Shown here: positions 56,926-64,000 of the stretch, piece by piece
Position numbering within the stretch: the first letter of the stretch is position 1
Layout: each line of letters begins with the position of its first letter
Assembly: GCA_033439685.1 (NCBI GenBank)
Contig: JAUEDM010000006.1
Span: 2,480,001-2,544,000 of the forward strand
From: Apodospora peruviana
Lineage: Eukaryota > Ascomycota > Sordariomycetes > Sordariales > Lasiosphaeriaceae
Reading direction: 5' to 3'
Length of the DNA: 64,000 nt
Position numbers and translations under genes: made by a program
The notes under the pieces: model-generated
The model's database searches: none
What the model saw: only the letters and a program-made list of their open reading frames with translations
What the model was told of the DNA's origin: nothing

Positions 56926-59900
56926 ATGAATATTTCCCAGCCGGTGGCGTCCTCGCTCGAGAGCGTCGAATTCACCCTTCTCTCCGACGCCGAGATCCGC
57001 GCAATTTCGGTCAAGAAAATCGAGAATGAAAACACATTTGATACCCTTTTAAACCCTGTTTTCGGTGGTTTGTACGATCCCGCGTTGGGTTCATGGGGTG
57101 ATTCTCTGTAAGACCACCTCTCTGCGAGCCGAAGAGGGCCCTGCTAACTGACATGGTGCACAGATGTACGACATGCAACCTCAACGGGGTGCAGTGCCCG
57201 GGGCACGCGGGTCACATTGAGCTCCCAGTTCCCGTCTACCATCCTGTTTTCATGGACCAAGCCTACCGTCTACTCCGATCCCAATGCACCTACTGCAATC
57301 GCTTTCGAATGGCCCGCAGAGAGATCCACCGTTACAGCTGCATTTTCCGCTTGCTTCAGGTCGGCCTACTACAGGAGGCGCAGATGATCGATGCCCTTGC
57401 CGAGAACGAGTTTGGAGACGCCATCCGAGGTATGACACTGAGCAGTGTCCCCTCCGCCGATCTTGACGAGGCAGAGGAGGATGGCAATGAAGCCCAAGAC
57501 AACGTCGTCCGCGCCAGGGAATTCTATGTCCGTCGGGTACTCCAGGAACACAAGCAACAAATAAACCTAGGCGATATCAGGCAAGGAAAGCATGAAGGTG
57601 CCTCGGAAATGAGGAGAGCGCTTGTCAAGGAGTTTCTTGCTGCCATTGTCAAGGAGAAGAGGTGCAAGAGTTGCGACGGGATATCACCAGCCTACCGGAA
57701 AGATCGTTACACCAAGATATTCGAACGGGAGCTGTCAATGAAGGAGAAGGCGGCCATGGCTCAGGCAGGGAGAAAGCGAGTTGACGCTCTCACCAAATCG
57801 CGAAGCGCAAAGAAGCCCGATTACGACCAGGACGAAGCCATTGCCGACCTCGATTTGTCGTCCAACGAGTCTGGCGGGGAGCCCGAGAGCGAGGGCGAGG
57901 GTGAGGAGCTGGACGAGAATGGCGATGTGGTTATGGCGGAGCCTCAATCCAGGGAGGTGTCCAAGGAGATGCAAGCCAAGATCGACAAGGCCCGGGCCCA
58001 GCGATATATCAGTGCCTTGGAAGTCAAAGAAAGACTGAACCTTCTCTTTGAGAAGGAACAAGAGATAATTACCTTGCTCTTCAACTCCAAGCCTCGACCC
58101 AGGCACTCGAAGCCGCTTAACGCCAGCATGTTCTTCCTTCAAACCCTCCTAGTCCCCCCCAATCGATATCGGCCAGAGGCGCGGATGGGCGAGGACAAGA
58201 TAGCAGAAGCCCAGCAAAATAACCTTTACAAGTTGATCATTCAAAGCGGTTCCCGCGTAGCACAGTTATCCCGGGAACTTGGTGGCCAAGCCAAAGGGGT
58301 AGCCCAAAATGAGGGCAGAAGGACCAGGGATATAAACTCACTGTACCAAGCATGGACGGAACTCCAAGACTGCGTTAATTCTCTCATCGACAAGGATAAA
58401 AACCCAATCCGGGGCGCAGCCGCAAAGAGAAACGAGGACGGCATCAAACAGAAGCTCGAGAAAAAAGAGGGTTTGTTTCGAAAGAACATGATGGGCAAGC
58501 GCGTCAATTATGCCGCCAGAAGTGTCATCTCTCCCGACCCGAACATCGAAACAAACGAGATCGGCGTTCCTCCAGTTTTCGCCAAAAAACTCACTTATCC
58601 TGAGCCGGTAACAAGTCACAATTTCAAAGATCTGCAACAGGCTGTCATCAACGGAACCGACAAGTGGCCAGGTGCTTCGGCGATTGAGAATGAGAATGGT
58701 CAGATTATCAACTTGCGGGCCAAGTCACTCGAGGATCGCGTTGCCATTGCCAACACCCTCCTTGCCCCGACAGGAAATAATTTCAGCGGCATGCGCAACA
58801 AGAAGGTACATCGGCATCTTACAAATGGTGATGTGGTCCTGATGAATCGGCAACCTACGCTTCACAAGCCTTCCATCATGGGGCATCGGGTCCGAGTGTT
58901 ACCGGGGGAGAAGACGATTCGAATGCACTACGCAAATTGCAACACATACAACGCCGATTTCGACGGTGACGAAATGAATATGCATTTTCCCCAAAATGAG
59001 GTCGCGCGAGCTGAGGCGCTGCAGCTGGCTGATACCGACCACCAGTACATATCCGGAACTGCAGGAGAACCTCTTCGTGGTCTGATTCAAGATCATTTGT
59101 CCGTTTCCGTGGCCCTCTGTAATAAGGATACCTTCTTCGACCGCGGTTCCTACCACCAGCTGATATATGCTGCTCTTCGGCCGGAGAGTGGACACATCAT
59201 GGGGGAGCGAATTGAACTTGTTCCGCCTGCCATTTTTAAGCCGGTCCCTCGATGGACAGGCAAGCAGATTATCACCACAATTCTGAAGAACATAAGGCCC
59301 CCGAACTGCGGCGAGCTGTGGATGAACGGATCATCCAAAGTCAATGCCCGGAGGTGGGGCAAGGTTGGTGCAGAGGAAGACCAGGTCATGTTCCGTGATG
59401 GCGAGTTCATTTGCGGCATCCTGGACAAAGCGCAACTGGGTTCTGCTGGCGGCGGTCTCATCCACGCCGTGCACGAGGTCTATGGTCCGTCCATCGCTGG
59501 CAAATTGCTCAGCAGCATGGGCCGTCTCTTGACTCGGTATCTGTCCATGATTGCCTTCACTTGCGGTATGGATGATCTTGTCATGACACCAAAGGGCAAC
59601 GCAGACAGAAAGGAGAGGCTAAAGGCTGCCGCAACTATCGGACTCGAGGTAGCATCCAAATATGTCTCTCTCGAGGAACAGAAACCGAAGAAAGACGACC
59701 CGCTACTCTTGGAGCGACTGGAGGAGGTCATGAGGGACGACAAAAAGCAGGAGAATTTGGATCTCCTGATGAATCAACAGGCCGGAATATTGTCCAGCGA
59801 AATCACCCAGAGCTGTCTTCCCGATGGCCTGCGAAAGAAGTTCCCCAAGAATCACATGCAGTCTATGACAACATCTGGAGCCAAGGGTAGTCCCGTCAAC

Positions 59901-62251
59901 GCCAATCTGATTTCTTGTAACTTGGGCCAGCAGGTTCTGGAAGGTCGACGAGTCCCTATCATGGTCAGCGGGAAATCATTGCCGAGTTACAAGCCATTCG
60001 ATACCGACGTGCGCGCTGGTGGCTACATCGTCAGTCGTTTCTTGACAGGAATCAAGCCGCAGGAATACTATTTCCATCACATGGCTGGTCGCGAAGGTCT
60101 AATCGATACAGCAGTCAAAACCTCCCGCTCCGGTTACCTCCAAAGATGTTTGATCAAGGGCATGGAGGGTCTCAAGGTGGCATATGACACTTCAGTCAGA
60201 GACTCTGACGGCTCAGTCATTCAATTCCTTTTTGGAGAAGATGGTATTGACATTTCGAAGCAAAGATACCTCAACAACTTTGAGTTCGTCCTCCGTAACT
60301 TGGACTCCCAAATAGCAAAGATCAGCTACCACGACCCTGGTACTGAGAAGTTCTTCGAGCACAAGGACGAGATCATCAAGCAAATGAAGAGCGCCATCAA
60401 AAGCGTTGGCCGCACAGACGCCCTCGACCCCGTGCAGTCGGTGGTTGACCCGTCTATCTATGCTTTCGCAACTTCAGAAAAGTTCTTTACCAAGATGATG
60501 GACTATCTGAAGACCAACAAGGATGGCCTGATAAAAGAGAAGAAGAGCTCCGATAAGCAGAGGGGCCTGATTGCGCGGAAGACTGCCGAGAAGATTCTGG
60601 CCGCGAAGTACCTCCGGTCCCTTGTAGAGCCTGGTGAGGCTGTGGGAATTGTCGCTGGCCAGTCCGTTGGTGAACCATCAACACAGATGACACTGAACAC
60701 GTTCCATTTGGCAGGTCACTCGGCCAAAAACGTCACGCTCGGTATCCCTCGGCTTCGCGAAATTCTGATGACGGCCAGTGCCAATATCTCGACACCTTCA
60801 ATGACGCTCTATCCGCATGAAGAACTCAGTGAGGAGGATGGTGAGCGATTTGCCAAGTCGATTAGCATCCTACCTCTGTCCCATGTCACCAAGGATGCAA
60901 GTGTAAAGGAACGAGTTGGTCGTGGCATATCCTACCCGCTGGCGAAGATCTTTGAGATCGGACTACGGTTCTTCGAATCAGCCGAGTACACCAAGACATA
61001 TGCTATCGCCATCTCTGATGTTCTTGAGACTGTCGAGAGAAAATTCATACCACTGCTCTGCCAACTTACCAGGAAGGAGATTAAGAAGAGGGGCTTGCAA
61101 GACAGTGCCGCCACCCCTGAGATTGGTGTGAAGTCCGGTGTCGTAGAGATGGCGAGACCTAATGTGGAGGATTCCGGTGGTGCTATTGACGAGGATGATG
61201 ACGACAATGAGGGCGATGACGATGCTACAAATGCCAAGCAGCGAGCCAACAGGACAGAAGCGGTGTCGTATGGTCCTAACGATGATGACGACGATGCCAT
61301 CCAGAAGGAAATGGACCGGGTAGCGGAGCCCGATGATTTAGGCGGCGACTTCGTCGATGAGGCCTATAGCGGCAGTCCCGAGCCTGAAGTTGAGGGAGGC
61401 CTCAGCCAGAGTGACGCCGCGGCACAGTCAAAATCCCGCGAGGGCCGCATCCGGGACAAGAATGACTACGTCTCTCGTTTCCGATGCGACGAAGTGTCGG
61501 GCGGGTGGTGCGACTTCACGCTCGAGTTCGACGCCTCGATTCCCAAGATTCTTATGCTCAACCTGGTGCAGGACGCCGTGAGAAAATCGCTCATTCAGCA
61601 GATTCACAAGCTCGGCAAGGCTACCTTTGTGGTCGAAAAATCTAAGGACGCTAAGACCGGTGCCGAGATCAAAACCCCCGTGGTGCACACCGAGGGAGCA
61701 AATATGCGGGCCATGCATCAGTACGGCGACTACATCAACCCCAACACCATGACGACCAACGACATTGCCCAGGTGCTCGAGATCTATGGTGTAGAGGCAT
61801 GCCGAAACAACATCGTGCAGGAGCTGAGCGGTGTCTTCAGTGGTCACGGCATCGCCGTCGATCCTCGCCATCTCAACCTCATCGCCGATTATATGACCAG
61901 GTCAGTCTTACCCTTTGTGTCTTGGATGAGAGTTGGGTGTTAACATTTTATAGAAATGGCGGCTTTACCGCATTCAACCGTATCGGTCTTACAGGCAACG
62001 TCAGCCCGTTTACAAAGATGAGCTACGGTACGTGCTGTGTGTCTTTGTTGTGTGCCAACAGATATGCTAACTTGTGTACTGCAGAAACAACTGTGGGCTT
62101 CCTCAAGGATGCCGTGCTCGATGGGGACTGGGACAATCTGGCCACGCCATCAAGTAGGTTGGTGGTTGGCAAGCTAGGCGGTATCGGAACGGGATCTTTT
62201 GACGTGCTTACACACGTGCCTACGGAGTACCATCAGGCTACTGAATTTTAA
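56926..62251 (+). CDS. rpa190: RNA polymerase I largest subunit RPA190 (A190), four exons
   Basis: Exons are 56926-57107, 57164-61900, 61954-62027 and 62085-62251, giving 1719 residues (yeast 1664). Introns are 56, 53 and 57 nt. The clamp zinc site begins at the first joint: CTTCNLNGVQCPGHAGH, then CTYC. The catalytic Mg2+ motif NADFDGDEMNMH lies near residue 656. The bridge-helix and trigger-loop regions include AGREGLIDTAVKTSRSGYLQ, and later GEAVGIVAGQSVGEPSTQMT. The jaw carries an acidic insertion (about 1403-1417, EDDDDNEGDDD) as in Pol I. The C-terminus ends after GTGSFDVLTHVPTEY, without a heptad CTD, which separates it from Pol II. It transcribes 35S rDNA in the nucleolus. Intron 3 is a multiple of three and stop-free. 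Confidence 0.97.
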
Positions 62252-63065
62252 AGATAAAATGGCATAATTCATCGGTGGAGTTGGTGGTTTTCCGTTTCTT
62301 GTATTTTGATGTTCTGGTTTACATGGAAGGGTACTAGTAGGTAGACAGATAATCTCTGCGCACACTGCATGTAGAGATTGACGGCCATAACAGTGGAGAT
62401 TGAAGTGTGTAATTGTTCCAGTAAATAACTTTCCTTGGTCATGGTCTGAGTGGTGATTGCGTCTTCTTGCCATTGAAGCCTGTAAGGGAGATCGGCGACA
62501 TATCTCTATCCGGAATGTAGAGTGCCTGCTGCTAATCCAACTATGAGAAAGCTTGTTCCGTCAACCGGGTCGAGAGGGACTATATTCGGATTACTTACTC
62601 GAGGTATCGGGGTATCTGAGACATGCAATGGCCTTGTGTTGTTGAGTAATACGCCTCCGCATGGGTTGCGCGTCGTTTATGCTCCCTTGGCTTCTATGGG
62701 AATAACGAGCTTTACCGGGAAAGGTACTGGCAGGCGAAATGACCACAGCTAGGGCCGGATATGAGGGTAAGTGATAATTAGGACCGGTGACTGGGGATAA
62801 CTCGGTGAGTCTATGTGATTCTTGTCGTTGTTGTTCGCGGTGATATGGCCTCGATGGCTGCCAATATCACGACCTCTGATCTGCCAACACTCTGCCTAGT
62901 CAGATCAGTGATAACTAAATTCTGACAGAGTTAAGAGTATAAGAAGAAGCCAGGCCTACCTCGAGTCAAACATGAGCAAGCCAACCTTGGTCATCTCATC
63001 CATATATGACTATATTCTCATTTCCTACAGAAAAAGACGAAAGAGATAAAATACATTACACCACC
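62252..63065. other. Intergenic region between RPA190 and the GST kappa gene
   Basis: About 0.8 kb with the RPA190 3' flank on the left and the GST promoter on the right. A TGATC-rich palindromic patch is present near 62878-62912. No gene is seen. Confidence 0.55.
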
Positions 63066-64000
63066 ATGGCAGTGACACGACCCAATATCACGCTCTACGT
63101 CGACACAGTCAGCCCCTTCTCCTATCTTGCGTACTATGTCCTGAGGGTGTGTTTCTTCTCTGCCGTCGCTCTTGCAGTCTATACCAGGTATGTACTGACA
63201 TATACATACGCCCCCATAGCATGACTCGGTGTTCCTGGACTGCACATTGACTTTCATCCCCATGTCCCTGGCGGATATCATGCAAAAGGTCAGCTGGCTC
63301 CCTAACCCGGCAGGATACTGCTCTGCCAATTTCAAGGCTGCTAACTTGGCACTGGAGGATAGTGTGGCAATACCATGCCGCTGGAAATCAAAAGTATGTT
63401 TTGTCGACTTCCCATCACATCTCTCTCTGTAATCTTTATCATGCAAGCAAACACGCACCTCAACATAAGACACATGATCGAAGCACGCTAAGACAGAGAA
63501 AACAAACACATAAACAGACAAAGACAAATGGACCCACAGAGAACGCATGCGCTGGGCAGATGCATTCGCGGTGCCCATGAACGTCCAGATGCCGCCCAAT
63601 TTTCCGCCGTCGACAGAAGAAATCATGAGCGCGCTCAGCATCGTCGCAGAGGAAGACGCTGGCAAGGGGAGCAACAACCTGGTCAAGTGCCTTGACGAGC
63701 TGTACCGCAAGTACTGGGTCGAGCTTGTTCCGACCTTTGAGTCTAGGATGCTCGAGGATGTCCTGGGGAGTGTCTTGTCTGCCGAAGAGGCTAAACGGAG
63801 TATACACCCTTTCTTTTCCTGTCCCTCGTCACGTCTGTCGCTCGATAGTCCCACATGTCTGCCACCACCACGACCCTCATCCCTCCAGCTCATTCCCACC
63901 TACCAAGATTATAGATATAAACCCAACCCAAAGACAACTAACAAATGACACATAAAAGTCCTCGCCCTCGCGTCCACCCGCGGCAAACAGCTCCTCGCGC
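63066..64000 (+). CDS. Kappa-class glutathione S-transferase (DsbA-like fold), truncated at the right edge
   Basis: Exons are 63066-63146, 63220-63288, 63363-63393, 63518-63799 and 63959 onward, cut by the window end. About 168 residues are visible. The start ITLYVDTVSPFSYLAYYVL is the thioredoxin-fold strand and the Ser-containing active-site region typical of GST kappa and HCCA isomerases. The 31-nt exon 3 encodes CGNTMPLEIK. The joints then give IKNKDKWTHRERMRWADAF and EEAKRILALASTRGKQLLA. Introns are 73, 74, 124 and 159 nt, and all phases agree. Such enzymes conjugate or isomerise substrates with glutathione and are often mitochondrial or peroxisomal. No targeting signal is visible at the N-terminus; a C-terminal one would lie outside the window. 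Confidence 0.88.

Overview
The window is nuclear DNA of a filamentous ascomycete (Pezizomycotina), most likely a sordariomycete. Protein genes carry short introns of about 43-160 nt with GT-AG ends and internal CTAAC or CTGAC branch sites. The gene set is typical of Ascomycota (BSC6-like and MCH1-like transporters, F-box and ankyrin proteins, a GPI-anchored wall protein). There are no operons. Long gene-poor stretches carry TACCTAGGTA-type palindromic repeats and one AT-rich repeat relic.

Layout. 1-9.4 kb: a truncated DDHD-type phospholipase N-terminus (-), tRNA-Arg(ACG) (-), a Na+/Ca2+-exchanger-type cation antiporter (-), an Nramp metal transporter (+) and an AT-hook protein (-). 9.4-11.5 kb: an AT-rich region with two diverged, LTR-like direct repeats. 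11.5-21.5 kb: an F-box protein (+), a BSC6-like MFS transporter with a 15-nt exon (-), a 3.3 kb gap, then an RTP1/TANGO6-type RNA polymerase II import factor with a GC-AG intron (-). 21.5-32.4 kb: a gene desert holding one small spliced gene with a conserved cysteine motif (27.4-27.9 kb, -). 32.4-39.1 kb: an RNA-processing block of PRP43 helicase (-), PRMT5 (+) and Sm protein F (-). 40.3-54 kb: surface and accessory genes, namely a cysteine-rich single-pass membrane protein (-), a membrane-anchored histidine-acid-phosphatase-like protein that lacks part of its active site (+), an ankyrin protein with an apparent frameshift (-), a GPI-anchored protein of three matching cysteine-bounded modules (-), a truncated gene fragment (-) and an MCH1-like transporter (-). 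54.8-62.3 kb: splicing factor PRP3 (-) divergent from RPA190, the largest RNA polymerase I subunit (+). 63.1-64 kb: a kappa-class glutathione S-transferase that runs off the right edge (+).

How the genes relate. Six genes serve RNA synthesis or processing (RTP1, PRP43, PRMT5, SmF, PRP3, RPA190); they are arranged as divergent or convergent neighbours, so any link is by proximity only. The other genes are transporters and cell-surface proteins. I found no CRISPR array, prokaryotic mobile element, rRNA gene or secondary-metabolite cluster. Exon joints were worked out by hand from splice signals, reading phase and family conservation; they have not been tested against transcripts. The least ordinary features are the three-module GPI protein, the probable pseudo-phosphatase and the frameshifted ankyrin gene.
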